Shown: positions 27,054-38,313 of the stretch, one piece after another | Position numbering within the stretch: the stretch's first letter is position 1 | Layout of the letters: the number at the start of each line of letters is the position of its first letter | NCBI GenBank assembly: GCA_900112785.1 | Contig: FONB01000008.1 | Coordinates: 186,001-250,000, forward strand | DNA from: Phytobacter palmae | GTDB lineage: Bacteria > Pseudomonadota > Gammaproteobacteria > Enterobacterales > Enterobacteriaceae | DNA length: 64,000 nucleotides | Direction of reading: 5' to 3' | Translations under genes and position numbers: made by a program | Notes under the pieces: model-generated | What the model was told of the DNA's origin: nothing | The model's input: only the letters and a program-made list of their open reading frames with translations | Databases searched by the model: none

Positions 27054-29687
27054 TTAGCGTGGCAGGGCGGTCCCCCATTGACGCCACTCTTTAGGCTCGC
27101 TTTCCTGCAACAGGAAATGTTTGCCTGGCTGAGCTTGTGGTGCCAGCGGGATACCCGGAGGCGTGGCAAAGGCTACCCCTCCGCGAATAAACTGATTAAA
27201 GGTGCCCGTTTTCACCACACCTCCGGTCAGGCCAAAGTCCAGCGAATAGCCGGAAGCCAGCCAGAACACGGAATTGTTTCGCACCAGATGCTGATAACGT
27301 TTGCTGATCCGCAGCCCAACCATTACGCGATCTGACAGGGAGCCGAGCATCAGGCCCGTGACGGTACCCACTTCAATCCCACGGAACAGAACGGGCGTGC
27401 CAATATTCAACGAACCGGCCTCCGGTGCTTCAACTACTACGTTCAAACCATCCAGATAACGGGAATCGGTGATTGTGGTTTCCTGTATTTCAAAGTCACG
27501 GCGCGCCTCGCCATGACCGGGTTCAACGTTGATATAGGGCTGCAGGATGGTATCAAGATGCTCAACACCCGCCGCAGAGATTTGCGGTGTAACAACAGAA
27601 AAACGCGTGCCGCTACGGGCAAAGGTCTGCACATATTCAGGGTAGAGCACCCCTGTTGCCTGCACTTCGCTCTTGTCAGCAATGAGCTGGAGGTTCGAAA
27701 TCTGTCCGATATCAATACCCAGATAGCGAATTGGCATACCTGCTGCCAGTTTTCCGGCATCATAGGCATGCAGGGTGATCTGACTCCCCACGGCGCGCGC
27801 AGCGGTCTCAGATGCGTAAAGGATACGTTTGTCGCCTTTGCGTGCGCTGGCACTGGCGCCGCTGAGATTATCGAAACTGATTGCTCCTTTCAGGGCACGA
27901 GACAATGGCGACGCCTGCACCGTCAGGCCGCTACCGTTCAATTGAACTTTCGCACCGCCTTCGGCCCAAAAAACGCTATTGCTGGTCAGCAGGGAGCGAT
28001 ACTCCGGCTTGATATGCACTTCGATATCAAACGCATCGGCCCGGGGACGCACGGTAATGATTTCACCCACTTCAAATTTACGGTAGAGCACGACTGAACC
28101 TGCCTGCACATCCGGCAGGGTATCTGCGGTCAGGGTCAGGGTGGTTGTCGGCAGATCGCTGAGGCTATTTTCCAGTGCTTTATCGAGATTAGCGAACAGC
28201 GGGTAAGTGGTTTTCATCTCGCCTTTGCTGCCAGGAAGAATGCGAATACCACCGCTAAGCCACTCATTGGCGCTGGCGGCGAGAAACTCAACGCCATCAA
28301 TGCCCATTTTGACGTCAATACGGCTGTTGACCACAAACTTGCTGTCACCGTGTACCAGTTCGCGGTATTGCGGGTCGATAGCCAGGGCAAACGAAACGCC
28401 TTTGCTGGTTAAATTTCGCTCCAGTACCTGGCCGACTTGCACGCCATGCAAAATCAAAGGTTGCCCTGCGTCAATACCATAGCTTTCCGGTGCGGTGAGC
28501 GTCAGTGTGATGACCCCGGGTTGCTGCAACAGATTTTTTGTTGCCGGAAGCACCACAAAATGATTACGAGGCTCACCTTCACCTGGCACCAGCTCCAGCG
28601 TAGTGCCTGTCAGTAGCGAACTGATGTTGGGGTTATCAAGTGAAATCTTAGGACTACGCATTTCGATACGCGTATTGTCACGCAATAAATTAACGACACC
28701 CGGATCCACCGTCATTTCGCCAGTTACTGCGCCACCGGGGTTGAGATTGAGTTTGGTCAACTGACCAACCTGCAGCCCCTGATACATCAGCGCTGTCGAT
28801 CCTGCTTTCAGACCATCGCCACCCGGGAGGTCGAGTTTGACCAGCACCCCGCGTTGGCTATGGGCGAGGTCTTCATACAGACCGTACTCATCGTCCTGCG
28901 CCGCAGGCTGTGAGGAGTCCGGAGAGTCGAAAGCGATAGCCCCATTGACCAGCGCCGCGAGGCTTTCAAGCTCCACTTTTGCACCACTCAGGCTGACATC
29001 CGCTTTTACGCCGGAAATATTCCAGAAGCGGCTGCCTTTTTTCACCAGATTGGTAAAGCGGCGCTCTATCAGTACATCTATGGTGACGCCTTGTTTATTG
29101 TTATTGATGGAATAATCGTAAACGCGTCCGACCGGAATTTTCCGAAAATAGACCAGCGACCCGCTGTTAAGCGATCCCAGGTCCGGGGCGTGAAGATGGA
29201 TCATCAGTTCGCCATTATTCAGGCGATATTTGGGTTGAGTGTCGAGCGCAGTGAAGTGTTCTTGCGGCTCACCTTTACCGGGCATCATACCGATATAGTT
29301 ACCACCGACCAGTGCATCCAGCCCGGAAACGCCCGCCAGCGAGGCTTTTGGCGTGACAAGCCAGAATTGCGTCTCACTGCGCAAAGCATCTTTCACATTG
29401 GCTTTAATGCTGGCGCGTACTTCAATTTTTTTCAGGTCATCGCTCAGGCGAATATCCTGCACGGTGCCCACTTCAACACCCTGATAACGAATCGGTGTTC
29501 TGCCTGCGACAATGCCGTCCGCAGACATAAAATCGATGGTGATTGTATTACCGCGATCTTTATAGCTTCCCCAGACCAGCCAGCCTGCAATCAGCAGTGC
29601 GATAACCGGCAGCAGCCAGAAAGGTGAAATGCGGCGTTTTGTTTTTATACGCGCTTCAGTCGGCGAAGCGGGGGTTTCCTGACTCAT
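27054..29687 (-). CDS. letB: Lipid transport tunnel protein LetB (YebT), seven MCE domains
   Basis: LetB spans the periplasm as a hexameric tube of stacked MCE rings and, with LetA, moves lipids between membranes. The start [14 protein letters not shown] gives 877 residues, as in E. coli; the longer frame starts inside letA coding DNA. One N-terminal membrane helix (about 24-42) anchors repeated MCE modules, seen as recurrent G-x-PI/VxYxGxxVGxV units such as [34 protein letters not shown] and [16 protein letters not shown]. Its 5' end overlaps the letA 3' end, so they are coupled. Confidence 0.97.
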   Translation of the reverse strand: MSQETPASPTEARIKTKRRISPFWLLPVIALLIAGWLVWGSYKDRGNTITIDFMSADGIVAGRTPIRYQGVEVGTVQDIRLSDDLKKIEVRASIKANVKDALRSETQFWLVTPKASLAGVSGLDALVGGNYIGMMPGKGEPQEHFTALDTQPKYRLNNGELMIHLHAPDLGSLNSGSLVYFRKIPVGRVYDYSINNNKQGVTIDVLIERRFTNLVKKGSRFWNISGVKADVSLSGAKVELESLAALVNGAIAFDSPDSSQPAAQDDEYGLYEDLAHSQRGVLVKLDLPGGDGLKAGSTALMYQGLQVGQLTKLNLNPGGAVTGEMTVDPGVVNLLRDNTRIEMRSPKISLDNPNISSLLTGTTLELVPGEGEPRNHFVVLPATKNLLQQPGVITLTLTAPESYGIDAGQPLILHGVQVGQVLERNLTSKGVSFALAIDPQYRELVHGDSKFVVNSRIDVKMGIDGVEFLAASANEWLSGGIRILPGSKGEMKTTYPLFANLDKALENSLSDLPTTTLTLTADTLPDVQAGSVVLYRKFEVGEIITVRPRADAFDIEVHIKPEYRSLLTSNSVFWAEGGAKVQLNGSGLTVQASPLSRALKGAISFDNLSGASASARKGDKRILYASETAARAVGSQITLHAYDAGKLAAGMPIRYLGIDIGQISNLQLIADKSEVQATGVLYPEYVQTFARSGTRFSVVTPQISAAGVEHLDTILQPYINVEPGHGEARRDFEIQETTITDSRYLDGLNVVVEAPEAGSLNIGTPVLFRGIEVGTVTGLMLGSLSDRVMVGLRISKRYQHLVRNNSVFWLASGYSLDFGLTGGVVKTGTFNQFIRGGVAFATPPGIPLAPQAQPGKHFLLQESEPKEWRQWGTALPR

Positions 29688-30939
29688 GTGCATCCCAAAG
29701 TAAGCGGCTGTCCAGCCATTCCACAGCAAGAATAGTCAATATTACAGCTGCGCCGAAATAAAACGCAGCCGGTCCCATGGTAAAAGCAAGTAACTGGTCG
29801 CGGTTAATCAGTGACATTGTCAGCGAGATGACAAACAGATCGAGCATTGACCAACGCCCAATCCAGGTCACAAAGCGCAGAAGCAGGATGCGTGTACGTA
29901 ACCCCTGTTCGAATTTGAAATGGATGCTAAGAAGCAGTGTAAACAGCACGATAACTTTGGTAAATGGCACCAGAATACTGGCAATAAACACGACGCCTGC
30001 GACGGCGATATTGCTGTTAGCCAGTGACATAATACCGGACAAAATAGTGTCTTCCTGCCGTGCCCCATTGACGTAGACCACCGAGATGGGGAGCAGATTA
30101 GCCGGTAACAAAAATATCATCGATGCGATCAGCGCAGCCCAACATTTTTGTACGCTTTGCCGGCGGCGATAGCGCAGGGGAATATGGCATCGCGGGCAGC
30201 GGCCTCGCGGATCCGGGAAGCCGGTGAAGTGACATCCGAGGCAGATGCGCAGCTTTTCATCAGGGCGTTTGGCTGGTCGCTGCGGGTAGAAACGCTCCCA
30301 GAGCTGCTCCACGTTCAAGTGAATCAGCGTCAAAATACTTAAGATCACCAGGGCAACAAAAGCGATAAGGCCAATACCTGGCTGCAGAAAGGCATAGTCC
30401 TTTACTTTGATAGAGGCAACGCCAATGCCCACCAGATAAATATCCAGCATTACCCACTCTTTTAGCTTTTCCAGCATCAGCAGAACCGGGCGCAGATTCA
30501 TTCCCAGTATGTTACCGAACCATAAGTAGGCGATTGCGGCGACCAGAATCAGCGGGGCTCCTACGGTACAAAACAGCACCATGGCGGCAGTGAGCGGATC
30601 GCCCTGTGCGGTCATCTGCCAGATACCCTGGAGCAGGTTTGCGTCAATACGTACGCCGAGCAGGTAAAGATGAAGCAGCGGCTCGCTCCATGCGAATGGC
30701 ATAAGCAGGATCATCGTTACGGCCATCGCCGCCAGGCGGGTTAATGACCAATCTCTCCCGTCGCGAATTTTCGCATCACAGCACGGACAGAATGCACTTT
30801 GGTGCGATTTCATGACCGGAAGGGCAAAAAGCGTATCGCATTGCGGACATCGCTGATAATGTGCGCGGGGCAAGGCGTCGCCGATGGCGTGGACAGCCAT
30901 TTTTTTAGCAGGCGTTATTTGTCGGTTTTTCAGGGCCAT
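29656..30939 (-). CDS. letA: LetA (YebS) inner-membrane lipid transport protein
   Basis: LetA (PqiA family) is the inner-membrane partner of LetB. From the start [12 protein letters not shown] it has 427 residues, as in E. coli. There are two PqiA modules, each with a rubredoxin-like zinc ribbon (CPQC...CPCC near 34-60 and CLGC...CPRC near 240-255) followed by four membrane segments. Its last 32 bases overlap the letB start. It is divergent from msrC. Confidence 0.97.
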   Translation of the reverse strand: MALKNRQITPAKKMAVHAIGDALPRAHYQRCPQCDTLFALPVMKSHQSAFCPCCDAKIRDGRDWSLTRLAAMAVTMILLMPFAWSEPLLHLYLLGVRIDANLLQGIWQMTAQGDPLTAAMVLFCTVGAPLILVAAIAYLWFGNILGMNLRPVLLMLEKLKEWVMLDIYLVGIGVASIKVKDYAFLQPGIGLIAFVALVILSILTLIHLNVEQLWERFYPQRPAKRPDEKLRICLGCHFTGFPDPRGRCPRCHIPLRYRRRQSVQKCWAALIASMIFLLPANLLPISVVYVNGARQEDTILSGIMSLANSNIAVAGVVFIASILVPFTKVIVLFTLLLSIHFKFEQGLRTRILLLRFVTWIGRWSMLDLFVISLTMSLINRDQLLAFTMGPAAFYFGAAVILTILAVEWLDSRLLWDAHESGNPRFAD

Positions 30940-31072
30940 TGCATGCATATGAATAAATCAGGAATAAATCTATCTTAACTCATGACGGGAACTTCTTGAG
31001 CATCAACGCATTTAATGCTTATTTTAATAAGCTACACTGCATGACCGAAGTAAGACATAAAGTGATTGGATA

Positions 31073-31570
31073 ATGAACAAAATAGAATTTTACGCGGATT
31101 TGAACCGTGACTTTCAGGCGTTAATGGCAGGTGAAACCAGTTTCTTAGCGACACTCGCTAACACCAGCGCGTTGCTTTTTGAGCGACTGAGCGATGTGAA
31201 CTGGGCAGGTTTTTACCTCCTTGAAGGGGATACGCTGGTATTAGGACCCTTCCAGGGCAAGATTGCCTGCGTGCGTATTCCGGTTGGGCGTGGTGTTTGC
31301 GGTACTGCCGTGGCGCAAAATAGCGTGCAACGCGTGGACGATGTACATCAGTTCTCAGGGCATATTGCCTGCGATGCTGCCAGTAATGCCGAAATCGTAC
31401 TGCCCATTACCCTGAATAATCAGGTTATTGGCGTACTTGATATCGACAGCGTCGCATTCTCGCGCTTTGCTGCAGAGGATGAACAGGGGTTGCGTGAGCT
31501 GGTATCGCACCTGGAAAACACGCTTATACAGACCGATTATAAAAAATTCTTTGCGGGCGTCGCAGGATAA
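31073..31570 (+). CDS. msrC: Free methionine-(R)-sulfoxide reductase MsrC
   Basis: MsrC (fRMsr, YebR) reduces free L-methionine-R-sulfoxide with thioredoxin. It is a single GAF domain of 165 residues. The three redox cysteines are present at Cys66, Cys76 and Cys100, equal to Cys84/94/118 of the longer E. coli numbering. The start ATGAACAAAATAG gives the compact form; a longer N-terminus is not supported here. Genes for ProQ and Prc follow in the same direction. Confidence 0.96.
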   Translation: MNKIEFYADLNRDFQALMAGETSFLATLANTSALLFERLSDVNWAGFYLLEGDTLVLGPFQGKIACVRIPVGRGVCGTAVAQNSVQRVDDVHQFSGHIACDAASNAEIVLPITLNNQVIGVLDIDSVAFSRFAAEDEQGLRELVSHLENTLIQTDYKKFFAGVAG

Positions 31571-31667
31571 TCAACGGATAACGTAGCATTTACGGATAGC
31601 GTCATTATAATGACGCCTGTTCATGCCTGCGGCTTGTTGGCAACGTCCGTTGTAATCAGGAAATTTC

Positions 31668-32354
31668 ATGGAAAATCAACCTAAGTTGAATAGCAGTAAA
31701 GAAGTTATCGCCTTTCTGTCCGAACGTTTTCCTCACTGTTTCAGTGCAGAAGGCGAAGCGCGTCCCCTGAAAATCGGTATTTTTCAGGATCTGGTTGCAC
31801 GAGTTGAGGGCGAGATGAATCTCAGCAAAACTCAACTTCGTTCCGCTTTACGTCTTTACACTTCAAGCTGGCGTTACCTTTACGGTATCAAAGCTGGTGC
31901 GGCCCGTGTCGATCTCGACGGTAACCCGTGTGGCGTTCTGGATGAGCAGCACGTTGAGCACGCCCGTAAACAGCTTGAAGAAGCCAAAGCTCGCGTTCAG
32001 GCGCAACGCGCTGAACAACAGGCGAAAAAACGAGAAGCAGCCATTGCTGCAGGTGAGACGGAAGAGGCTCCACGTCGTGAGCGTAAACCCCGTCCGGCAC
32101 CGCGTCGTAAGGAAAATAGCGAGCGTAAACCTCGTACTGACAAACCTGCCGCAAAACCTCAGCGCGCGCCGCGAGAAGAACGTCATACGCCAGTTTCAGA
32201 TTTATCTGCACTGACTGTAGGTCAAAACCTTAAGGTTAAAGCGGGTAATAATGCGATGGACGCCACCGTACTGGAAATCACCAAAGACGGCGTTCGCGTA
32301 CAGCTTACTTCGGGTATGTCGATGATTGTACGCGCAGAACATTTGATGTTCTGA
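31668..32354 (+). CDS. proQ: RNA chaperone ProQ
   Basis: ProQ is a global RNA-binding protein that stabilises many small RNAs and mRNA 3' ends and affects ProP osmoregulation. The 228 residues contain an N-terminal FinO/ProQ domain (about 1-120, with [19 protein letters not shown]), a Lys/Arg/Pro-rich linker (about 120-180, [14 protein letters not shown]) and a C-terminal Tudor/KOW-like domain ([19 protein letters not shown]). It precedes prc by 19 bases in an operon. Confidence 0.98.
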   Translation: MENQPKLNSSKEVIAFLSERFPHCFSAEGEARPLKIGIFQDLVARVEGEMNLSKTQLRSALRLYTSSWRYLYGIKAGAARVDLDGNPCGVLDEQHVEHARKQLEEAKARVQAQRAEQQAKKREAAIAAGETEEAPRRERKPRPAPRRKENSERKPRTDKPAAKPQRAPREERHTPVSDLSALTVGQNLKVKAGNNAMDATVLEITKDGVRVQLTSGMSMIVRAEHLMF

Positions 32355-32373
32355 AACGGAGGCCTGGCCTGGC

Positions 32374-34422
32374 ATGAACACTTTGTTTAAGCGCACAGCG
32401 TTGGCTGGTCTGTTATTAGTAACAGGCCAGGTTTTCGCGGTGGAAGATATTACCCGTGCCGATCAAATTCCGGTATTAAAGGAAGAGGCTCAGCACGCGA
32501 CGGTGAGTGAACGAGTGACTTCGCGGTTTACCCGTTCTCACTACCGTCAATTCGATTTGGATCAGGCCTTTTCGGCAAAGATCTTTGATCGTTACCTCAA
32601 TTTGCTGGACTACAGCCATAATGTGCTTCTGGCCAGCGACGTTGCTCAATTTGCGCAGAAAAAAACGTTACTAGGTGATGAGCTCCGCACCGGTAAACTC
32701 GATGTTTTCTACGATCTCTACAACCTTGCGCAAAAACGCCGCTTCGAACGCTACCAGTACGCACTGAAAGTGCTGGAGCGCCCGATGGACTTTTCAGGCA
32801 ACGACACGTTCAACCTTGACCGCAGTAAAGCGCCGTGGCCAAAGGATGAGTCAGAGCTTAACGCCCTTTGGGATAGCAAAGTCAAATATGACGAGTTAAG
32901 CCTCAAGCTCACCGGTAAAGATGACAAAGAGATCCGCGACACCCTGACGCGTCGCTACAAATTCGCTATTCGTCGGCTGGTGCAAACGAACAGTGAAGAT
33001 GTGTTCTCACTGGCGATGACGTCTTTTGCCCGCGAAATTGATCCGCATACTAACTATCTCTCGCCACGCAATACTGAACAGTTCAATACCGAGATGAGCC
33101 TTTCTCTGGAAGGTATTGGTGCCGTTCTGCAGATGGATGACGACTACACCGTTATCAATTCGATGGTAGCGGGTGGTCCGGCGGCGAAGAGCAAAGCTAT
33201 CAGCGTTGGCGATCGTATCGTTGGGGTCGGGCAGACGGGCCAGAATATGGTCGATGTCATTGGCTGGCGTCTCGATGATGTTGTTGCGCTGATCAAAGGT
33301 CCGAAAGGCAGCAAAGTTCGCCTTGAAATTTTGCCTGCGGGTAAAGGAACGAAGACGCGGATTGTGACGCTGACCCGTGAGCGTATTCGTCTGGAAGACC
33401 GTGCGGTAAAAATGTCGGTCAAAACGGTCGGCAAGGAAAAAGTTGGCGTCCTGGATATTCCTGGCTTCTATGTGGGTCTGACGGATGACGTCAAGGTTCA
33501 GTTGCAGAAGCTGGAAAAACAGAACGTGAGCAGCGTCGTGATTGATCTGCGCACGAACGGTGGCGGAGCATTAACGGAAGCCGTTTCCCTTTCCGGCCTG
33601 TTTATTCCGTCAGGTCCTGTGGTTCAGGTTCGTGACAATAATGGCAAAGTCCGTGAAGACAGCGATACCGACGGCGTGGTGTATTACAAAGGCCCGCTGG
33701 TGGTGCTGGTCGATCGCTTCAGTGCCTCGGCATCTGAAATATTTGCTGCTGCGATGCAGGATTATGGACGTGCATTGATCGTCGGTGAGCCAACCTTTGG
33801 TAAAGGCACCGTTCAGCAGTATCGCTCGCTGAACCGTATTTACGACCAGATGTTGCGTCCGGAATGGCCCGCGCTGGGTTCCGTGCAGTACACCATCCAG
33901 AAGTTCTATCGTGTTAATGGTGGCAGTACACAGCGGAAAGGCGTCACGCCAGACATTATTATGCCGACGGGTACGCAAGTGACGGAAACCGGCGAGAAGT
34001 TTGAAGATAACGCATTGCCGTGGGATAGCATCAATGCGGCCAACTTTACGAAGTATGGTGATATGAAGCCATTTGGCCCGCAACTGCTGCAGGAACATGA
34101 TGAGCGTATTGCGAAGGACCCGGAATTCCAGTACATCATGAAGGACATTGCTCGCTTCAATGCCCTGAAAGATAAGAAGAATATCGTGTCACTGAACTAT
34201 GCGCAGCGTGAAAAAGAGAACGCCGAAGACGATGCTATTCGTCTCAGTCGCCTCAACGATCGATTCAAACGTGAAGGCAAACCGCAGCTGAAAAAACTGG
34301 AAGATCTGCCGAAAGATTACCAGGAGCCGGATCCTTATCTGGATGAGACTGTCCATATAGCTCTGGACCTTGCCCATCTTGAAAAAGATACCCCCGCGGC
34401 TGACCCCGCTCCCGCAAAATAA
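32374..34422 (+). CDS. prc: Tail-specific protease Prc
   Basis: Prc (Tsp) is a periplasmic carboxy-terminal processing protease that degrades ssrA-like tagged proteins, processes FtsI and controls MepS with NlpI. The 682-residue precursor has a signal peptide ending near VFA/VEDI. A PDZ domain lies around 235-320, and the Ser/Lys dyad is Ser452 (DRFSASASE) and Lys477 (TFGKGTVQ), identical to E. coli numbering. The C-terminus differs slightly (AADPAPAK). Cotranscribed with proQ. Confidence 0.98.
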   Translation: MNTLFKRTALAGLLLVTGQVFAVEDITRADQIPVLKEEAQHATVSERVTSRFTRSHYRQFDLDQAFSAKIFDRYLNLLDYSHNVLLASDVAQFAQKKTLLGDELRTGKLDVFYDLYNLAQKRRFERYQYALKVLERPMDFSGNDTFNLDRSKAPWPKDESELNALWDSKVKYDELSLKLTGKDDKEIRDTLTRRYKFAIRRLVQTNSEDVFSLAMTSFAREIDPHTNYLSPRNTEQFNTEMSLSLEGIGAVLQMDDDYTVINSMVAGGPAAKSKAISVGDRIVGVGQTGQNMVDVIGWRLDDVVALIKGPKGSKVRLEILPAGKGTKTRIVTLTRERIRLEDRAVKMSVKTVGKEKVGVLDIPGFYVGLTDDVKVQLQKLEKQNVSSVVIDLRTNGGGALTEAVSLSGLFIPSGPVVQVRDNNGKVREDSDTDGVVYYKGPLVVLVDRFSASASEIFAAAMQDYGRALIVGEPTFGKGTVQQYRSLNRIYDQMLRPEWPALGSVQYTIQKFYRVNGGSTQRKGVTPDIIMPTGTQVTETGEKFEDNALPWDSINAANFTKYGDMKPFGPQLLQEHDERIAKDPEFQYIMKDIARFNALKDKKNIVSLNYAQREKENAEDDAIRLSRLNDRFKREGKPQLKKLEDLPKDYQEPDPYLDETVHIALDLAHLEKDTPAADPAPAK

Positions 34423-34429
34423 CCTTCTG

Positions 34430-34459
34430 ACAGGCACAAGAAATTGTGCCTGTTTTTTT
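34430..34459 (+). terminator. Terminator after prc
   Basis: ACAGGCACAA-gaaa-TTGTGCCTGT stem followed by seven T, eight bases after the prc stop. Confidence 0.88.
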
Positions 34460-34615
34460 AACAAGCTCCAGATGGCGTAAGCATTGTGCTACAAAATGTA
34501 AAGTTGTGTCTTTCTGGTGACTTACGGCGTTCTGGTGCTTGAAAATAGCCGGATTAACCATACGATGTGGGTAATCGCATAGTGCGTTTTGTTAATTAGA
34601 GGTTAAAAGAAAATT

Positions 34616-35497
34616 ATGATGCGTATCGCGCTCTTCCTGTTGACTAACCTTGCCGTCATGCTGGTGTTCGGCCTGGTGCTTAGCCTGACGGGCATTCAGT
34701 CGAGCAGCGTGCAGGGATTGTTGATTATGGCGCTGCTGTTTGGTTTTGGCGGCTCTTTTGTTTCACTGCTGATGTCGAAATGGATGGCACTGAAATCCGT
34801 AGGCGGTGAGGTTATCGAACAACCACGTAACGACATGGAACGTTGGTTAATGGACACGGTTGCGAATCAGTCTCGTCAGGCCGGTATCGCCATGCCGCAG
34901 GTGGCAATCTACCATGCGCCGGATATCAACGCATTCGCCACAGGTGCCCGCCGTGATGCTTCGCTGGTCGCCGTCAGTACCGGTCTTTTGCAGAATATGA
35001 GCCGTGATGAAGCCGAAGCGGTTATTGCGCATGAAATTAGTCACATCGCCAATGGCGATATGGTCACGATGACCCTGATTCAGGGGGTGGTGAACACCTT
35101 CGTTATTTTCATCTCGCGCATTCTCGCGCAGATTGCATCAGGTTTTCTTAGCGGCAACCGCGATGACGGCGAAGAGAGCAACGGTAACCCGTTAATCTAC
35201 TTCGCTGTAGCAACCGTGCTGGAACTGGTTTTTGGTATTCTGGCCAGCATCATCACGATGTGGTTCTCACGTCACCGTGAATTCCATGCTGATGCGGGTT
35301 CTGCGAAACTCGTTGGACGTGAAAAGATGATTGCTGCGCTCCAGCGCCTGAAAACCAGCTATGAGCCGCAGGAAGCCAGCAGCATGATGGCATTTTGCAT
35401 CAACGGTAAGTCTAAATCGTTAAGTGAACTGTTTATGACTCACCCCCCGCTCGACAAACGTATCGAAGCGCTGCGTAGCGGGGCTTATCTCAAATAA
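34616..35497 (+). CDS. htpX: Membrane metalloprotease HtpX
   Basis: HtpX is an M48 zinc protease of the inner membrane that works with FtsH in quality control; in E. coli it is Cpx-induced. The 293 residues include two N-terminal membrane helices (about 5-25 and 33-53), the zinc motif HEISH at 139-143, and two further hydrophobic segments near 155-215 before the third ligand region [13 protein letters not shown]. Length matches E. coli. Confidence 0.97.
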   Translation: MMRIALFLLTNLAVMLVFGLVLSLTGIQSSSVQGLLIMALLFGFGGSFVSLLMSKWMALKSVGGEVIEQPRNDMERWLMDTVANQSRQAGIAMPQVAIYHAPDINAFATGARRDASLVAVSTGLLQNMSRDEAEAVIAHEISHIANGDMVTMTLIQGVVNTFVIFISRILAQIASGFLSGNRDDGEESNGNPLIYFAVATVLELVFGILASIITMWFSRHREFHADAGSAKLVGREKMIAALQRLKTSYEPQEASSMMAFCINGKSKSLSELFMTHPPLDKRIEALRSGAYLK

Positions 35498-35517
35498 GGC
35501 GTGAGCCTGAAATGAAG

Positions 35518-35544
35518 AAGCGCGTCATATGACGCGCTTTTTTT
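35518..35544. terminator. Bidirectional terminator between htpX and yebQ
   Basis: AAGCGCGTCATATGACGCGCTT is a perfect palindrome with a T run on the plus strand that reaches the yebQ stop codon. Confidence 0.85.
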
Positions 35545-36913
35545 ATGCAGCGCGCGGCTGTGTGATCCGCAAGCCGCTGATGATTGCAGCGAGGGTTGCC
35601 AGTATGCCTGCGAGCAGAAGTGATGTATGCGTACCGCTTTTATCAAACAGGTTGAAGAGTAACGCCACCAGTGCCGCGCCGGAACTCTGTCCTAACAGGC
35701 GCGCGGTACCCAGCATGCCACTGGCGCCACCGCTACGCTGACGCGGTGCGGAGCTGATGATCGTATGGTTATTGGGTGACTGAAACAGACCAAATCCTGC
35801 CCCGCAAAGGGCCATTCGCCAGATAATATCCACATCGGCAGGCGCTGCTGGCAGCATCGCGAGCGCAAACAGGCCGCACGCCATCATAGCCAGTCCCAGC
35901 GCCCCCAGCAGCCCGGCGTGAACACGTTCAATCAGATAACCAGCCAGTGGCGCCATCACCATGGTGGCTAATGGCCACGGCGTTAACAGCAGACCGGTTT
36001 CCACTTCGCTGCGTCCAAGTATCGATTGCATAAAGAAGGGCAGGGAAACAAGGGCCAGCATTTGTGCGCAAAAAGAGCAAATTGACGTACAAATCGATAA
36101 TGAGAACAGTGGAATACGCAACAGGTCGATGGGTAACAGAGGTACCGACAAACGCAGTTGTCGACGGACAAAAAAGGTGCCGATCACCAGCATGCCCGTA
36201 ATTTCAGCGACTACCAGCGTAATGGATTGCCCTTGGGCAAATCCGCTCATCGCGGTTATAAGTAAACCAAACGTTAACGCGTTCATCACCGCACTGGGAA
36301 GATCAAATTTCGGCATCGCACTGCGTGAGCCATTAGCGGGTAAATAACGCAATGCCAGTACCAGCGAGAGTATTCCCAGAGGCACATTAATCAAAAACAG
36401 CCACTGCCAGGAGGCGACAGAGAGAATCGCAGCGGCAATTGTCGGGCCTGCTGCCGAAGAGACAGCTACCACGAAAGAGTTGATTCCCATTCCACGCCCT
36501 AACTGACGCTGTGGGTAAATCAGGCGTATTAATGCGGTATTCACGCTCATCAGCGCCGCGCCGCCGAAACCCTGCGCGACACGGGCAAGCGTCAGCGTGA
36601 GTAACGAATCTGACAGCGCGCAAAGCAGAGAAGTAAGAGTAAAGAGCACAAGTCCACACTGGTAGACACGACGGTAGCCGAACATATCCCCGAGGAATGA
36701 CAGGGTCAGCAACGAGATGACAATCGCTATCTGGTAGGCATTAACGACCCAAATTGAACTGGCCGGTGATGCATGCAGGTCCCGTGCAATAGTCGGTAGT
36801 GCAACATTAGCAATGGCACCGTCGAGCACGGCCATAGTAATGCCAATAACAATCGTTAATATTGCGCCGTAGCGCTGTGGAACCGGTAAGCCATCTGGGG
36901 TGGATTTATTCAT
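35543..36913 (-). CDS. yebQ: MFS efflux transporter YebQ (DHA2 family)
   Basis: YebQ is a putative drug/H+ antiporter of the 14-helix DHA2 group; its substrate is unknown. From MNKSTPDGLP the protein is 456 residues, close to E. coli (457). The motif C-like VSSAAGPTIAAAIL and the motif A-like GDMFGYRRVYQ loop are visible. The frame extends 17 codons further to 36964, but neither start has a good ribosome site. Divergent from kdgR, which might share control. Confidence 0.93.
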   Translation of the reverse strand: MNKSTPDGLPVPQRYGAILTIVIGITMAVLDGAIANVALPTIARDLHASPASSIWVVNAYQIAIVISLLTLSFLGDMFGYRRVYQCGLVLFTLTSLLCALSDSLLTLTLARVAQGFGGAALMSVNTALIRLIYPQRQLGRGMGINSFVVAVSSAAGPTIAAAILSVASWQWLFLINVPLGILSLVLALRYLPANGSRSAMPKFDLPSAVMNALTFGLLITAMSGFAQGQSITLVVAEITGMLVIGTFFVRRQLRLSVPLLPIDLLRIPLFSLSICTSICSFCAQMLALVSLPFFMQSILGRSEVETGLLLTPWPLATMVMAPLAGYLIERVHAGLLGALGLAMMACGLFALAMLPAAPADVDIIWRMALCGAGFGLFQSPNNHTIISSAPRQRSGGASGMLGTARLLGQSSGAALVALLFNLFDKSGTHTSLLLAGILATLAAIISGLRITQPRAA

Positions 36914-37090
36914 GAGAAAAGCTGAGTTTTGCTTGTTCAATGATTTGTATAATGATTCTATCATCCGTATTTCGGTTTTATATCGCAGATTTGTAACGAA
37001 GTTGCGAAACTCGGATTGCGACGGGCAGGCGAGAAATTTATAATAAAAACCTATTCTGATTTTTATAAAACACGGGCGATGAGGTGACTA

Positions 37091-37882
37091 ATGGCTATTG
37101 CAGATTTGGATAAACAGCCAGATTCTGTGTCTTCTGTACTGAAGGTATTTGGCATTCTGCAGGCGCTTGGCGAAGAACGTGAGATTGGGATCACCGAACT
37201 TTCGCAGCGCGTCATGATGTCTAAAAGCACCGTATATCGCTTTTTGCAGACGATGAAATCACTGGGTTATGTTGCTCAGGAAGGAGAGTCGGAGAAGTAC
37301 TCTCTCACCCTTAAACTGTTCGAACTCGGTGCACGCGCGTTGCAAAACGTCGATCTGATCCGCAGTGCCGATATTCAGATGCGTGAACTCTCTCGACTCA
37401 CCAAAGAGACTATCCACCTGGGCGCGTTGGACGAAGACAGCATTGTCTATATCCACAAAATCGACTCTATGTATAACCTGCGCATGTATTCACGCATTGG
37501 CCGCCGCAACCCGCTCTATAGCACTGCGATTGGTAAAGTATTGCTTGCGTGGCGTGACAAGGAAGAGGTTATGCAGATCCTTGAGGGGGTAGAGTACAAA
37601 CGCAGCACCGAGCGCACCATTACCAGTACCGAGGATCTGTTGCCGATGCTCGATATTGTCCGTCAGCAGGGCTATGGCGAAGATAATGAAGAGCAGGAAG
37701 AAGGCTTACGTTGCATTGGTGTGCCAGTATTTGACCGTTTCGGCGTAGTCATTGCCGGGCTGAGTATCTCCTTTCCTACGCTGCGTTTCTCCGAGGAACG
37801 TCTGCATGAGTATGTCAGTATGCTCCACCATGCTGCGCGTAAGATTTCTGAACAGATGGGTTATAACGATTATCCGTTCTGA
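37091..37882 (+). CDS. kdgR: KdgR, IclR-family repressor of hexuronate genes
   Basis: KdgR represses genes for uptake and catabolism of 2-keto-3-deoxygluconate and hexuronates and is released by KDG. The 263 residues have an N-terminal winged helix-turn-helix (about 15-75, with ITELSQRVMMSKSTVYRFLQ) and the IclR effector domain (about 90-255, with YSTAIGKVLLAW and GLRCIGVPVFD). It is highly similar to E. coli throughout. GAGGTG precedes the ATG. Confidence 0.98.
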   Translation: MAIADLDKQPDSVSSVLKVFGILQALGEEREIGITELSQRVMMSKSTVYRFLQTMKSLGYVAQEGESEKYSLTLKLFELGARALQNVDLIRSADIQMRELSRLTKETIHLGALDEDSIVYIHKIDSMYNLRMYSRIGRRNPLYSTAIGKVLLAWRDKEEVMQILEGVEYKRSTERTITSTEDLLPMLDIVRQQGYGEDNEEQEEGLRCIGVPVFDRFGVVIAGLSISFPTLRFSEERLHEYVSMLHHAARKISEQMGYNDYPF

Positions 37883-37887
37883 GTGTG

Positions 37888-37913
37888 AAAACGCCGCCTT
37901 GATGGCGGCGTTT
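37888..37913 (+). terminator. Terminator after kdgR
   Basis: AAACGCCGCC-ttgat-GGCGGCGTTT stem with TTTGTTTA tail; the convergent yobH ends immediately beyond. Confidence 0.82.
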
Positions 37914-37915
37914 GT

Positions 37916-38155
37916 TTATCCATTATCGATAACAGTTTCGCTTTTGCGTAGTACCGGGCATTGTGTGAGTCCGATAATACCGCTACTTGAGTGAACATAT
38001 TGTGCTGTGCTGACGCCCCGGGCCGTCAAGTATTTACACTGTAATCCCAGACCTGCGGCATTTTCATGGCTGCCAACCAGCACGCCATATCCACTTAGCA
38101 AAATACCAACCCAGACCAGTGCCACGACAATAATTGCCCGAATAAGTGTGCGCAT
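37916..38155 (-). CDS. yobH: Small exported protein YobH
   Basis: YobH is an uncharacterised 79-residue protein with a single N-terminal hydrophobic segment (about 4-22, a signal anchor or signal peptide) and two cysteines (LQCKYL, TQCPVL) likely in the periplasm. Three ATGs occur in a row after AAGGA; the third has the right spacing and gives the E. coli length. It is divergent from mgrB. Confidence 0.92.
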   Translation of the reverse strand: MRTLIRAIIVVALVWVGILLSGYGVLVGSHENAAGLGLQCKYLTARGVSTAQYVHSSSGIIGLTQCPVLRKSETVIDNG

Positions 38156-38249
38156 CATCATTCCTTGCGTTTGGATACTGTTTTCAGGCTATCGCTTTGG
38201 CGGAAGACCGCACACCCGAGCATTCCTAAAAACTCCGATTAGAGATACA

Positions 38250-38264
38250 GTTAGTCGCGGTTTA
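38250..38264 (+). promoter_or_regulatory. PhoP box of mgrB
   Basis: GTTAG-N5-GTTTA fits the PhoP direct repeat (G)GTTTA-N5-(G)GTTTA with one repeat imperfect. It lies 50 bases before the mgrB start with a TAATGCTAA -10-like region about 10 bases downstream. mgrB is a strong PhoP target in E. coli. Confidence 0.7.
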
Positions 38265-38313
38265 AGTAACTAATGCTAACCTGGTAACATAAAGTGGAGT
38301 ATCGGAGAGTGGA

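Noticed and set aside
31863-32211. Antisense ORFs opposite proQ
   Set aside because: They arise from the codon pattern of the Lys/Arg-rich linker; no start signals.
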